DNA of 64,000 nt from Pardosa pseudoannulata (GCA_032207245.1 CM063509.1:147501-211500), one strand, 5' to 3'; shown: positions 12,231 through 25,409, counted from the stretch's first letter. Made by a program: numbers and translations. Notes: generated by a model from the letters alone, not told the origin.

Positions 12231-12499
12231 TTTTTTTAATGTATGTTTAGATTATGGTATTTAAAATGTAGTTTTCGAATTTTAGACATTGGGAGCTCTT
12301 GTGTCCTTCGTTGTTTTTATTTTAATCTCTATAATGAAAATTTTAATATAACGTGTATTAACGTTGTTGAAAAAACCAATTAACCATAAAATGTGGCATT
12401 TAGCATTATTTTAAGTATTAGCTGCATTCTATACAAAGAAGATTTCGCTCAATCGATCTAGAATATATTCCTATGCATTTCTAACGAAGTTAGTTAATA

Positions 12500-13320
<821 letters not shown>

Positions 13321-13710
13321 ATATTAAAATATTTTAATTAAACTGTAACAACGGTTGTACTTGTAATAAAAGATTCGGAACTGAAGATAATGCCTCTACA
13401 GCACTGTAACGTATCCGGTCCCTGTTTTAGGTGACACAAGGAAAAATCAGGTGTATCTTGATTAATGAATTTATTTACACTTCTGCTATATACATCATTT
13501 CACAACTACACAAAAAAAAACAATTTCCGATCACAGGTAAGTGATTAGTACACGTAGGCCTGAGTAGAGACGGGTACTTAAACTAAATTACCGAAATATG
13601 GGTGATTCGACGGAAGAAACAATTCGGTAGCTCTCGCGAAAGTTCACTGAAGTACTGGTAGAATTTCAAAGCACAGTTAAATTCCGAAGGAAAAATGCAA
13701 ACAATGTTCC

Positions 13711-13738
13711 TAATATAATCCTGAAGAGGATTATATTA
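13711..13738. repeat. Perfect 12-bp stem hairpin, GAAG loop
   Basis: TAATATAATCCT pairs with AGGATTATATTA across a four-base loop. Function unknown. Confidence 0.7.
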
Positions 13739-13790
13739 AGAAAGGAAACCCAATGCACAGGATATCGTTTCAATCTCAGCAAGAGTTATA

Positions 13791-13948
13791 TCCCAAGACG
13801 GGATTTCGCTAAATAAAACTCTCCGATGGAGAGACTGGTCGAGGCGACTTCAAAGTTAGCCGATGCGGGCTACTCCTTAAAGAAAAGATCCCAAGGTGGG
13901 ATTATAGCAAAAAAAACTCTCCGGTAGAGAGACTGGTCAAGGCGACCT
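13791..13948 (+). repeat. Imperfect tandem duplication, about 97-bp period
   Basis: ATCCCAAGACGGGATT...CTCTCCGATGGAGAGACTGG recurs about 97 bp later as ATCCCAAGGTGGGATT...CTCTCCGGTAGAGAGACTGG, followed by GTC(G/A)AGGCGAC. Each unit contains CTCTCC...GGAGAG or GTAGAGAG inverted words. Confidence 0.75.
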
Positions 13949-14400
13949 CTGAATTAGCTGGTTGCTAGCTAACTAACTTCTCTAAAAAACAAATCTTCTC
14001 TCGTCTCTTTCTAGGGGAGGGGCCTCTAAGAGAGGGGCCTCACCCACAATTTCATTATTGGATCACCTAGCGATGACCTCACCTTCGAACAACTGGATTG
14101 GTCCGGGTTAAACAATCATCGGCCGCAAAGCCAGGGGTCCCTGGAATTCTTAGCGGCTACATCTGAGTCGCGGCGAATCCTTTGTCATTCCAGTGATCAT
14201 ATTTTTGGCTGTCAGTGAAGGTGCCGTGTCGTCTGGTATATTGTTCTACTATAGGGCACAACAGTGTAGACATCGTGGTGCCGGGGAAAACAATCCACAC
14301 AAGCGAAGTCCACCTCTTAAAACAAAGTTCTTTGATGTCGACACACAGCTAAATCACGCCGTCAGAGCACGATGTGACTAAGATGGAATTTGAGAAGGCA

Positions 14401-15690
14401 GAAGTAGTAGTTGAGCCCAAAAGGACTGCGGGGACACCCCACTATGGGCAAATTAAAACGACTGAGCGACAACTCAATGAAGGATCCGTACGAGTATCTT
14501 CACACTAAAGTAAAATTATAAATTTATTTATGGAGGTGCTTTTGGCCGTTGTCAAATCTGGAGAGGGGGTTGCGGTTTGAAGTCGGATGAAGTCTTCAAC
14601 GAATGGGATTGGCGAATCAAAAACATCCAGATGGGAGCAGAAAAAATGAGAAGGTAGCAGAGATGTGCCTAAAAGGGGTGGCACCAGCTGGCAGTAGCTG
14701 ACCAACGAAATCGTGTCCCGACCAGAAGGGAGACTGAGATCTTCAAGAAACCTACTTAAACGTAAACAAAATGTTCGAAAGATCTTATTCGTAAAAATTG
14801 CATAATTCATGTCCTCTCTTTTGAACGAAAAATTTTGATTTATAATAAAATTCAAGTACAAAATTAATTAGGCTGCCGTAAATTGTTTGATTTGCAACTG
14901 TTAAGTAGTAATCGAATTACATTTATCTAAATCTTGTATAAATTATAATTGTATATATTAGTATTAGTGTAAATAATTTTTAACTTTTTAACCCCTTAAC
15001 GTGCTCGTTCGAGTTAATTCGAGCGCTCTAAACTGGCTAAACTATGCACACTCGAGATAATTTGAGCGGCGTTGTACTTTATGTTGCTATAATTTTTCAC
15101 ACTCGAATGCAATCGAAAATTGAAAATGACAATGTCAAAGAAGTCGTTTTATTGATATTTATCATTAACATGGGATTGTAAGCTATTACTTATTCCAATA
15201 TAAAATATTTTTTTCTCCTTATCACTTACGACTTATCTCTTCCTTGTGAGCCGCTCTCCGACAGATTTTAATTTGCTCATTTTTCAATATATATTTTACT
15301 AAAATGTAAAGTAAAAAAACATAATTGTTAACTATTTTAACTAAGCTCTGACTGTAAAGACATCCTTGACTCGAGGCGTCACTTTATATACTCTATTCTT
15401 GAGATATGAAACATAAGGGACACCTACGCATCAAGGGATGACACATAGTACTGTGCCAAACTGTGCATATTAGACTATTTTCTGCAAAATCCAAAATTGC
15501 AATAAAAATTTGGATTGTAATTTTCTTGGCAAGACAACGTTTTAAATTGGATTTTTTACATTAAAAAAATTGATTTTTTAAAGGCCTTTTTCAAAAAAAA
15601 AATAAAGGTTAAAATGAATATTAGGTTGCTGTTTTTGCTGTTTTGTTTTGAGGTGAATAACATTAAAAAATTAAATTAGTCCTCCATAAA
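14401..15690. other. Non-coding stretch, unassigned
   Basis: Open frames here have no recognisable domain. A small patch at 15000-15120 repeats TCGAG-type words (CGTTCGAGTTAATTCGAGCG, CACTCGAGATAATTTGAGCG, CACTCGAATG), but no transposon ends were confirmed. Confidence 0.4.
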
Positions 15691-15699
15691 ATTGTCTAT

Positions 15700-16720
15700 C
15701 AGGACCTTGGGTTGTTATTAATTTTAAATAATGAGCATCAAAATATCCAATGTACTACATTCAAGATCCAAAACATGATGACCACCCCAACATTTTGCAA
15801 TGAACTCGCCTGGATGACGTGGAAGGCACGTGATCAGGTGGAAGTGGTATTTAACGGCTGCTGGAGAGTCTGAAGAATCATTCTTTCACTTACTTCTGTG
15901 TGTGATGGGAAAGGCTGTGGATTTAAGAGATTTTGATAGAGGGCAGACTGTAATAGCTTGGAACAAGTATTTCCGAAACGGCCCGACTCGCGGGTTCTTC
16001 GCGATCTACAGTTGTTAGTACTCATGCAAAGTGGATGAATGACGGTGAAACCAGCAGTAGACGACGTCCACACCCTATCAAAGAAAAAGATCTCGCATGG
16101 TGAAGCAAAACCGGAGCCAGACAGGGGCTCGGCTGACAACCCAATACAATGCAGGGCCAAGTAGAATAGCATCGAAGCACACTGTTCAGCAGATACTGTT
16201 GGATACGCAGCAAACGTCCCACTCGTGTGCCTTTGCTGACCAAGCGTCATCGCCAACTGCGCCTACGCTGGTCTATGGATCAGTGGGAGAGACTTGCCTA
16301 GTCAGATGAATCACTGTTTGTCACTGGACCCGTTGTTGTGGTAGAACAGACCATGAATGCTACAGGGTATCTGAACATCATTGCGGAACAGTTGCACCCT
16401 TAAATGGCTTCTGTGTTTCCAGCTGGAAATGGAATGTTCCAACAGGACAACGCTCCGTGTCACAGGGCTAAAATTTTGTTTGAGTGGTTCCAGAAACAGG
16501 ATGCTGAATTCCAGTTAATGTCCTGGTCTTATCTCAATCCGATAGAACCCATTTTGGTTGTGATGGGACGGCAGCTCAGAGTTCAAAGACACCCATTCGA
16601 AATATCTCGGATTTGCGTAACCGTTGCTTCAACATCTGGTACAATCTGTGTCAAGGACTTGTGACATCCATGCCAAGGTGTTTTGAAGCTGTATTGGTGG
16701 TTTTCAAAGACCTGAAATGT
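15700..16720 (+). pseudogene. Tc1-like transposase pseudogene
   Basis: Broken reading frames across three phases add up to a Tc1-family transposase. In order they show KAVDLRDFDRGQTVIAW and a helix-turn-helix-like region near 15910-16020, MVKQNRSQT...LTTQYNAGPSR (16097 on), SDESLF with the first aspartate (about 16298), and a join to GPVVVVEQTMNATGYLNI (16327 on). FQQDNAPCH with the second aspartate (about 16440) and YLNPIE with the final acidic residue (about 16540) follow. Family enzymes are about 340 residues. This copy has an internal deletion between SDESLF and GPVVVV, plus frameshifts and stops. Terminal repeats were not located. Confidence 0.85.
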
Positions 16721-17559
16721 CGAAAATATTAATTATTTTAGATATTTTAAGAGTCGTATGATCGTTTTATTTTCTAAAGGCAAATTTTCTGTACATAATT
16801 TAATAAGAGTTTTTAGATGGCAGGTACTAAATAGAAATAATTTTTTTTTATTTTCACAGAACGTATTGATAACTGAACTTCCGGTTCAAAATTTACTGAC
16901 TTATATAGGTAGCGTTTCTCAACTCGAGGTACAAAAAAAATGATCAATAATAGCGAACATAAAAAGTATAAAAAACTTAAATCAAAAAATATCATAGAAA
17001 CGTTATAATTCATAAAAATTGTTTTCATTAATAATATTATACAGTAATATTGTAAATGTATCCAGTCGATGATTGAAAATTTGTCTATCGTCTCTGCATT
17101 CGAACCCCATTTCAAAAAAGATGTATTTCTAAACGAGCACAGGGTCTCGTTCAATTTATTTAATATTTGATTATGATAAAAAATAAATGAGTTGGTTTTT
17201 TTTATAATTTTGTGCTTTTATTAAAACAGTTTATTTGTAAATGGAATAAGACAAAGTAGTAGATCAGTATGAAACAATTAGATACACGCTATAGCGAGTT
17301 TCTTATCCGGCATGACGTTTCGATGCCATTACTCTCGTTTTGTCGCAATAACACATTTCCCAAAATAAAATCATATTACCATGACGTACCACCAAGTCGT
17401 ACGGGAGCCAAAAACCTTCGGGCAACGGTGACATAGTATATTGACTTGTGTTGGCGTGGATTCAAAAGTTTAAGTGAAATAATAATAAACTAATTAGGCT
17501 GCTCGAGTTTGGGCTGATAGCATAAAACAAATTAAAAAAAAGAATGCAAACACATTACT
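16721..17559. other. AT-rich non-coding stretch
   Basis: No recognised element, only short chance open frames. Confidence 0.5.
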
Positions 17560-18115
17560 GAGTGGCGGAAAAGTGGAACTTTATAAATAAAAAAAATTAT
17601 CAGTGTACTGAAAATGGATGCACCGAATAATCATTGCATGATTACCATCCTCCATTTATAGTAACGGGCTAGCCCAGGAACAGATTGTCTTTTCAAACAC
17701 AGCGAGATTAGCTTCATGATGGTAAAAGCAGGAATGAGCCAAGAAACATCGGAATTGAACATTAGAAGAATGGAAGGAAGTTGCATGATGCATCCCATCG
17801 ACAGGAATGCTCGAATAAGGCGATTTCCGAAAGAAATCCTGGAGCTTGGTGGCGCAGTGTTTTCAAGGAGAACAACAATCTGTGTGCTACGTGCAGGTTC
17901 CTCCATTCATGGCGACAGGTGTTTACCAACAGGATAATGCACCCTGTCCGAGGAACATTCCAGCGACTTTCAAGTCCTGTCTTGGCCTCCAAATTCACAA
18001 GACATTCATCGAATAGAAGCAAAAACCACGCTCAATGGACCAGTCGTGAGTGCTTGGTATCAGTTACCTATCAGCCCGTTATGGAGTCACACAATGGTTT
18101 GGAGGGATAAAGTTG
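17560..18115 (+). pseudogene. Second Tc1-type transposase remnant
   Basis: The segment GTGTTTACCAACAGGATAAT encodes VYQQDNAPC, the second catalytic aspartate motif of Tc1 transposases, preceded by a PPFMATG stretch. After a frameshift it continues WPPNSQDIHRIE, the degenerate equivalent of the family's WPPxSPDLNPIE motif. The upstream part to 17700 is too decayed to assign. It differs from the Tc1 copy just upstream, so it is an independent insertion. Confidence 0.75.
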
Positions 18116-18541
18116 GGCTTACATGTAATTAATAGGTTTATGATAATGTAATGCCTCTTCGGTGTCTGTCGTTTTTTTTTTTTTTCACTCTACAGTTATA
18201 AGAGCCAGTAAGCTCTAAAGTAAGCTCTGTAAGCTCTAAAAAATCCCGTAAATCAAATCCGAGCAGCGAGGGGTAGTCGACCACTGGCAATCATAGGATT
18301 TGACAATGTTTCTGCAGTTAGAAAAAGGAAGAAGGGGAGGGGGTAATTGAAACCTAGGTTTCAGGAGCCAATTCTAATGAATGAATGGAATTTTAGGTAA
18401 AGAGATGACCGTAGGTATCTTAAAAATAGATACTTCTTTTAAACAATTCCATTTCTACTAATTTCTTTCGACTAAGTTCTATTTCTAAAAAATGTTCAGA
18501 GTGGAGGTCTCTGAGAAATGTAATGGTTAATTTCATTTCAG
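18116..18541. other. Intron end before the first Ig exon
   Basis: Includes a short tandem of TAAGCTCT words at 18205-18240 and a G/A-rich patch at 18320-18345, then the pyrimidine-rich acceptor tract of the exon at 18542. Confidence 0.5.
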
Positions 18542-18694
18542 TTCCCCCTCAAGCCCTGTCGATCAACGATCTTCCTGCCGGGAACAACATTGAGGTTCGA
18601 CAAGGCGACAAGGTGGTTCTTTACTGCAAAGCGGTCGGAAGCAAGCCTCCCACTCAACTCGTCTGGTACAAGAACGACAACGAGCTCTTCGATG
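18542..18694 (+). CDS. NPHS1-like: Nephrin-like exon: N-terminal half of Ig2
   Basis: The acceptor is TTTCATTTCAG and the donor GATG|GTAAGC; it enters in phase 1 and leaves in phase 1. It encodes about 51 residues starting with the PPQAL stretch that opens each family domain (F/Y-P-P). The first Ig cysteine lies in VVLYCKAVG, and the core tryptophan in LVWYKND. The domain is completed by the exon at 20070 (the joined codon gives Glu in FDEDAQ). The position corresponds to nephrin Ig2, whose vertebrate counterpart also opens with PPK and has its second cysteine in a CEAS-PALE segment, matched by the next exon. No Ig1-like exon was found upstream in the window. Confidence 0.92.
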
Positions 18695-18859
18695 GTAAGC
18701 CCGACACAAAACTAAGCATGCTATAAACACATTTCCCTTTTAAACAGAAAGGCCCACTCGGCACTGGAAATTTCTTCTTTTTCCCATAACTTAATATAAT
18801 ATTAGTACAACAAAATTTTCATATTTAACATTTTCAATTTATAAATATCTTTTATTTTC

Positions 18860-19420
18860 CAATAAAAATATATATAATATACTTAACAAAATTTAAAAAA
18901 AATTTTTGAGACATCGTTTCCTACCCGTAAAGTATTACAAATTCTAACTGAACAGTAAATCTTAATTTTGTATTAAATTGACTAGGAAGGTATGCTCTAT
19001 AGCAGAAATTAATTCAATAACTGTTTTAAAAATAGTTAAAAATTAGAAAACAATAAATATACAATTTTTAATACCATTTTAATAAAATAATATTAAAATT
19101 TCCACAAAATATCATTCCTACTATAGATAATACACATATTCAATTAGATACATTGAATAAATTTTTTTAATCTTACGGATAGTGGTGAAAATGATAATTT
19201 TGAGCAAAAAGAAAAACCTTTAAACATCAGCTGACGTGTCTAGCGTCAGCAGAATATAAACAAGCACCGGATATGCCAAATATATAAACAACATTTTGTC
19301 TATAACTCGTAATCAACTGCAAATTTTTAAAAGTGGTTTTTAATAGGTTCAGATACAAATACAAAAATATAATCAGTTTTTAAAAAACTTTGGAATTACT
19401 GAACGTTTAAAACCCTACCC
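18860..19420 (+). repeat. Dispersed repeat R1, copy with the hAT empty site
   Basis: Matches 4560-5400 and 45540-47400. It carries TATGCTCTATAGCAGAAATT at 18991, the uninterrupted counterpart of the site where the hAT element at 45650 inserted. The right part has ACAAGCACCGGATATGCC and TAATCAACTGCAAATTTTT. Confidence 0.7.
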
Positions 19421-20069
19421 GTTTACCGTGGAGGCTAGACTGAGTTTTGGCGAATTACCTCTCACACATAAATAACGCATTAAACTTTTATACTTCAATA
19501 CTGAATCTTTTCTTAAACTTGAGTCGTAACAGTTGCTTTGCCTGCTTTCCAGGACAATATACAAATATTCGTCTTCTCACTTTATCACTATCAACACTGT
19601 TCGAGTTCTTTCAATCGTCAAGCTATACTTTTTTCTTTATCAATAAACGCATAAAACGTTTATATTTCAATAATGAAGAGAAAACTTCAACCAATAGACA
19701 GATGTCCACTTGTTATCAGGGGGGACGAGAACTGAGAGAGGTGGAAAACTCCGACGATGAGTCTACACAATCAAGAAAAGGGGAAAGGGAGGGAAATAAA
19801 GGCTTGAATTCAGGTTCTCTTACTGAGTTCTTTAAAAAAACGGAAACTCTTTGAAAACATGAAATTGACCCTATAACCGGTAACAATAAAATGTATAAGC
19901 GGTGCGCTTTAACACATGTTCCTTGTTAAGTTAGACGGGACTTCTGAAAACTGAGCCTATAGCCGGTAATGACTGTATATGTATATATACTTCCATATGT
20001 GTGTGTCAAATGTGAGTATCTGGACATGGTGTCATGTTATTGTGTGTGATGGGCTGCGTTTGTTCCCAG
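19421..20069. other. Intron remainder without recognised element
   Basis: An open frame at 19447-19854 has no recognisable domain and no splice or family support. Its last third is hydrophilic (Glu/Ser/Arg-rich). It is treated as non-coding. Confidence 0.5.
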
Positions 20070-20237
20070 AAGACGCCCAGATGTCTTTCGACGAGGACAA
20101 GCAGCGCCGCTACACGACCACCAGCTCCATCACTCTGTACCCGGGGGTGGACGACAACGGGGCCATCTACTCCTGCGAGGCCAGACACCCGGCCCTCGAG
20201 AGGTACCTCAGGTGCTCGGTCGCCATCAACGTGCTGC
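20070..20237 (+). CDS. NPHS1-like: Nephrin-like exon: C-terminal half of Ig2
   Basis: The acceptor is TTTGTTCCCAG and the donor CTGC|GTAAGT; phase 1 in and phase 1 out, 168 nt. It encodes the E/F/G strands of Ig2: an acidic stretch, a TTTSSITLYP strand, then DNGAIYSCEARHPALE with the second Ig cysteine, ending in a SVAINVL strand. The CEA(R/S)xPALE segment is a close match to nephrin Ig2. A long TA/TG repeat begins about 57 bp past the donor. Frames open into that repeat are artefacts of the microsatellite and not coding. Confidence 0.93.
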
Positions 20238-20292
20238 GTAAGTTCCTATTTTATTGCAGTCTCATTCATTGCTTATCCACGTTTTCATTGAC

Positions 20293-20294
<2 letters not shown>

Positions 20295-20357
<63 letters not shown>

Positions 20358-20740
20358 GCATATGCATGTGTATGTGTATATGTATGTATAAATATGCATG
20401 TGTATGTGTATATGCATGTATATATGTGCATGTGTATATGTATGTGCATATGTATGTATATATATGCATATGTATGTGCATATGTATGTATGTATATATA
20501 TGCATATGTATGCATATGTATGTGCATATGTATGTATATATATATGCATATGTATGTGTATATGTATATATATGCATATGTATATATATGCATATGTATG
20601 TGTATATGTATTTATATATATGCATATGTATATGCATATGTATATATATGCATATGTATATGCATATGTATATATATGCATATGTATATATATGTGTATA
20701 TATATATATGTATATATTATATACACATGTATATGTATAT
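20295..20740. repeat. Composite TA/TG/CATATG microsatellite
   Basis: About 445 bp of interleaved (TA)n, GTATGTGTATATG and GCATATGTATATG motifs. All six frames are open through parts of it, giving Tyr/Ile/Met/Cys-rich artefact proteins. It starts 57 bp after the donor of the exon ending at 20237. Confidence 0.95.
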
Positions 20741-22285
20741 ATTGTAACTATCCGTCACGTGACCAGGAAAAAAAGAAACCCAAGCCTAAAGGTCCTTAGG
20801 AGCGGAGACCTGTTGTTACCTTTAGGTAGAAACGCACACCGAGTAGACATTGCGGACAAAGTCCTTTTGTGTACCGCACACAAACAGAAGCAGTACTTTA
20901 AATAGAATTAAATTGAAAAACGTTAGTAAGCCGGTGCGTCTGCATCTGAGACTCGGATAATAATAATAAATCGAGTGACGGATGGGTCCACGTTAATGAT
21001 GCCTCTCATGTGTTGATGTCAACTTAAAAAGAACGTCTGGAAACGCGTCAGGTGAGTCACTCTGTTTCTGGAAAGATTCACATCAGTGGGAACCGGGTCC
21101 CCTATTGGATGAGAGCCCCTTAACCTTCTTGGTCATTTACTAAGATTGCCATTGGTCCTCATCTCAAATTTGATTCTCTTTTGATTCCTAGCCTAGTTCA
21201 TTTAGTATCTGACGTGTATATCACGCATCTTAAAGTTTCTTGAAAAAAAACAAACTTTCATAACATTTTCCTAACTTAGCATTGTAACCTGATAGTGTAC
21301 CTAATCTGCTGACATCTTATTCCTTACTTTATTTATTCACTACTCGTTTTTATTACTTTGCCCTCCCTGCTCAAATTCAAGCATCTTATATAATTTATTT
21401 TTTCTACTTATTGCCACGCTAAAGCCAAATCAAACCAATAGTGTTGTTTTGCCGAACTCCCATGTATAGCAAAACTAGAGGGTTAGCCCAGGCAGTTCTG
21501 TGACAAATCCATCCTGTGGGAAGAGGCGCTTTTTTTTTTAGCTCGAGAGGAGTTTACTTGTCTCTCCGAATTACTGGAACTTGCTTTTCTTCGGAGATCG
21601 CCAGCGTCTTTGATTTCCGCTAGAAAGTTGACCCTCTACTGCGGGATATCTTTTCTCACTACGTTATTTTTTTTACTTAGTGCTTCGGAGCAGTAGTTGA
21701 GAATGACCCTCTTATTCTCACCGCCGATCATCCACGAACTTCCACGGAAAGTCAACGAGATGCGTACTCTGAGCGCTTCGAGCATCGGAAAACTCTGAAG
21801 AAAATAAATTGTTCAGACCGGTAAATCGTAGTAGCAGCACTTGCATTAATTTGCGAACTGTTTCCTCCATCTGATTGTTCCAGCTTCACTGTAACCACGT
21901 GTTGTTATCTTTTTAATGCATATCCCTGCATGAGATTTTGGAATCAATGACATCTAATTAATTTGTATATAATTGCACATAAATTATTCTTGTGAATAAA
22001 TTATTTAATCAAGATCAAATTGAATTCAGCCTGCACAGCTTCTACCACTTCTCCAGTACGTCACAATATACATAAGTGTGTGTGTGTGTGTGCGCGCGCG
22101 CGTGCTTCCGTCCGTATAGTAGATTTTTCCTTTTTTCAATTTGGTACATTTTTAAAATTTTTAAATGGATTTGGAAAACAAATTTCCATGGATTCCAAAT
22201 CCAAACTGGAGAAGCGTAAAGAATAATCTCTCTGATATAAGTTTCTATTAAATGAAACTTCATTGAAACTTATTTATCCCCTAAC
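20741..22285. other. Non-coding stretch with unassigned GC-richer block
   Basis: 20740-21180 is less AT-rich and has ATCCGTCAC at 20749 and GTGACGGAT at 20975 as an inverted pair. It may be a degraded mobile element but nothing diagnostic was found. Confidence 0.35.
22076..22102. repeat. (TG)n-(CG)n microsatellite
   Basis: A (TG)n run passing directly into a GCGCGCGCG run, an alternating purine-pyrimidine tract of the type that can adopt Z-DNA. Confidence 0.9.
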
Positions 22286-22289
22286 ACTG

Positions 22290-22900
22290 GATTTGGGTGT
22301 ACTGAAAACCCCGGACTGGGTTAAACTGACCCCAGTTAATACGAACTCGTGTTGTTTATTCAAAAGGTGCACTAAATTTCGATTCATTCATTTTTGGACA
22401 CTAAATTAGTATAATAATTGAGATGATATCACCACATCGAAAAGTGTATATAATAAGAAAAGGACAAATTGGAATTAATGAGTTTTTGACCACTCCAGGT
22501 TTCTTATACGTTTAAAGCGCCGTTTGGGTCACTTTTTCTTTAAAATATATTTCGTACTTTTTCTGCATATCAGTATTCCATTAGTACGTTTTCTACATAT
22601 CAGAACAGATATTTACAGTTTTGTTTCCACGCTTGGAAGCTTATTCGTGAGCCATATGCACATATTTCTCAATCTTCTATTTCCATGGGCATAAAATCAA
22701 ACAAATGGATTTCAGTTTTGTTAGTAACATTTTGCGACACACGATCCTGCAGTTATATGTTATTAAAGTGGACATTGCCAGGAAATGGAAGGATGTGGTT
22801 TGTGGAGCACCGGTGAATCCGCGGATTACTTTAAAGTGCAGTCGAAAGGGGAGGTTCACCGGCATCGAAACCTGAAAATGAAGCATTTTTAACAAGTTTT
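22290..22900 (+). repeat. Dispersed repeat R5, copy 2
   Basis: TAAACTGACCCCAGTTAATA, ACGAACTCGTGTTG and ACATCGAAAAGTG match the copies at 2915 and 50755. The right boundary is uncertain. Confidence 0.6.
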
Positions 22901-23084
22901 CTACACTTTGTAAAACCGAAGTATGTTCAAAATTTCTCAGTGTCTTTTTTTAATACATTATCTGATCCAACTGCTGCCTGAATGGACAGCAATGTGACTG
23001 TAACTTTTGTCAGAACTATGCCCATGTTGCAGATAAGGTAGATAGCTGCAAATGCTATTTTCAGGGGGACTCTCACCTTCACTC

Positions 23085-23345
23085 CTCTACTAGAATTTAA
23101 ATTATCCTCCGGTTCTCAACCCAAAAGTCCAAAGTCGGCAGGAGTTCCTCTACCCCCAGTCACTTGCTAATCTAAGTAAACAGTTTCAAAATCGAATAGA
23201 ATGGAAATGAAATTTTATCCATCAATCAGCAGTGTTTCTCCACGTGTTATAAAAGGATCTCCTAACATCGGATGTTTACAATGAACTCTCCATTGTAAAC
23301 ATCACTCGCTCCTCTAGGGGAGAACCGGCTATTCCAGAGGTTTCG
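23085..23345 (+). repeat. Dispersed repeat R4, copy 2
   Basis: AGAATTTAAATTATCCTCCG, AATCGAATAGAATGG and ATCGGATGTTTACAATGA match 2520-2790. Confidence 0.65.
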
Positions 23346-23639
23346 GCTATTGTAGGTTATTATGCGAACAAACGGGTTAAAAATTTGATAGTTTTGATTT
23401 TTACATTTATATAATTTCTGGACATTGATGAATTGCTTAAAACAAATCCCATTGAAATATACGAATTAAGAACTCTACATATATTCTGTAGCAATCAAGA
23501 CAATCTTTGCATTTAATATCATCGCTTTTAAGGTAACTTTTTAATGAATAGGGCATGTTTTCAATTTGCACGCACTCCAAACTGTTGCACATATTGATTG
23601 AAATTGTTCTAAAATGCACTACAAACTTACGATGTTGTT

Positions 23640-24160
23640 TATTTCCTTTAATATTTACAGTATTAGAAATGGAATTTTTAAACATTATTTTAGTTTTTTT
23701 TAAGGCACAAAAAGTTCCGCTTTGTTTAAAAGTTATCATGAAAAATATGAAAGACACTGTAGTGCTTGGCATTTTTTTACTTATTATTTTAAGTTAATTT
23801 TTCTCAGAATGCAAAATTAGAACGTTGCGTGCAAGATTTCTCAAAACCTACAGAATTTTCAGCATTTCAACAAAATGATGTATTTTTCTTTTGGAACTAA
23901 AATTATTGCTACAAGGATCCTATTTTTTGTTTTAAAGGGGTAAGTACGCGTCAAAAAATGACACCCCAGAAAGGAGAAAATTTATAAACATGTTTTTAAA
24001 ATATAAAATAGACTTAAACTTACGGTGTTTAGATTCAACTTTGTTCTTCATTCAAAACTTGAATTTGATCATTTGTGTACTAAATATTTCTTGCTAACAT
24101 GAACGAGAGAAGAAATTTAATTATAAAAAAAATCAAGTCAAAATAATTATGTTTCATTTA
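23640..24160 (+). repeat. Dispersed repeat R2, copy 2
   Basis: TTTTTCTCAGAATGCAAAAT, CATTTCAACAAAATGATG and TAAACTTACGGTGTTTAGAT match copies at 29640, 43640 and 49430. The left edge is uncertain. Confidence 0.65.
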
Positions 24161-25118
24161 GCATTATTATAGCTACTAAAAAATGGCATTCATACAACTA
24201 AATAGATATCCACCATATTCATTTGGAACAACACTCGGACATCCGCAATTTCGATTCGCCTTCATAGAAAATATGTAAAATAACTGTAATAATTGCAGGA
24301 TTACTCTTCAGTAAGGTTTAGTTTCAAGATTTTTCGATGTTATTTCATGTCATTATCATATATTATGACCCTTTAAATCACACAAAAAACTGTGCCAAAA
24401 CAAACTACTTAATCTTGTGAAATGAAATAAAACAATAATATTCATTATTATTATTGTAATAAGCAATAACCATCCTTTTTGTGAGAATGCCAGTTATTGC
24501 CAGTTATGTACATACCTCATTTGCAACAGAAACAGTGATATTCCATTTTTCCTTTACATTTTACACACAACATTTTCATGCAAGAGACGAACTTATTTTT
24601 GTTGCATTTCCATTGCACTCTTTAATTTCTCTTTTTTTTTTTTAAGTAAATTTGTAATTCCTTGCCTCTGCACAAGGTTCAAAAATTGAATGAATTTTTT
24701 TACATGCAGATAAGCAAATGCTATGTAACGAAACATATTAACACAACAATTTTAGTATAATGGATTCATTCCCGCTGTAAACACTGCAATCAAATACAAA
24801 CAAATGTGCGATAGTTCTTTGTTTTACTAATGGTATATATCCTTTGTTGACCGACGGCTATTTCGAAGGATAAACGACACCAGCGGATGTTCTACGTATA
24901 TTTGATTGTAAAATCTCCCCTAATCAACCTATAACCACAAAACTTTTTCCGTGTCATCCCCATAGAAACTGATTAGAAGTCAAAAATTTTCAAATTCACT
25001 GCAAAAATGTGGAAAGTAAAGGGGCAGTCGACACTGTTCGAGTGTTAAAGAGGGGTTTCGAGAACTCCTTTGGAAAGTGTCGACAAGAGTTGCTTGCTGA
25101 TGAAGTGTTCTGTTTCAG
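24161..25118. other. Intron end before Ig3
   Basis: AT-rich with no recognised element, ending in the TGTTTCAG acceptor. The exon-overlapping open frame that begins at 25009 starts inside the intron, so its methionine is not a gene start. Confidence 0.5.
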
Positions 25119-25409
25119 ATGCTCCTGGCATTCCCCAGATCGAAGGCTACATCGAAGGAGACGTGGTAACTTCAGGGGACACCCTGACGCTGGCGTGCAT
25201 CACGCGAGGTGGCAACCCTCCCCCCAACCTGATCTGGAGGCGAGGCAACGTGCAGGTGGACGCGACGTACACGGTCAGCGGACACGTCACCACCAATATC
25301 CACACGTTTCGGGTGGATGCCTCGGACAACAACGGGGTGTACCGGTGCGAGGCCTCAAGCATCATGACCAAGGAACCCATCGCCGCCTCCGTCAAACTCA
25401 GCGTACACT
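25119..25409 (+). CDS. NPHS1-like: Nephrin-like exon: complete Ig3
   Basis: A single exon of 291 nt (97 codons, phase 1/phase 1) between TGTTTCAG and CACT|GTGAGT. It carries a whole Ig domain: an APGIPQIEGY opening (the family PPGPP.I.GY motif), first cysteine in LTLACITRGGNPPP, tryptophan in LIWRRGN, and second cysteine in DNNGVYRCEAS. The RGGNP turn after the first cysteine is shared with nephrin Ig3 and Ig5 and helps place it as Ig3. The joined first codon gives His where the family usually has Tyr or Phe. The open frame on the opposite strand is a shadow. Confidence 0.95.

Larger units (their letters stand above)
13321..14400. other. Moderately GC unassigned block, possibly LTR-derived
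   Basis: Composition is distinctly less AT-rich than its surroundings. It contains the tandem repeat at 13791, a perfect hairpin at 13711 and a TGTAACGTATCC start near 13403 that would fit a minus-strand LTR end. No pol domain, primer-binding site or paired LTR was identified, so the LTR idea is weak. Confidence 0.3.

Noticed and set aside
14193..14381. Frame with FLAVSEGAVSSGI, reminiscent of a retroelement RNase H start
   Set aside because: The resemblance covers only about a dozen residues and the following residues do not match. No flanking pol domains were found.
19447..19854. 135-codon open frame between the Ig2 exons
   Set aside because: AT-rich composition, no domain, and it would interrupt Ig2. 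Not supported as an exon.
20262..20799. Long open frames on both strands (Tyr/Ile/Met/Cys-rich)
   Set aside because: They are translations of the TA/TG/CATATG microsatellite. All frames are open because the repeat lacks in-phase stops, and only the first part of one plus frame is a real exon.
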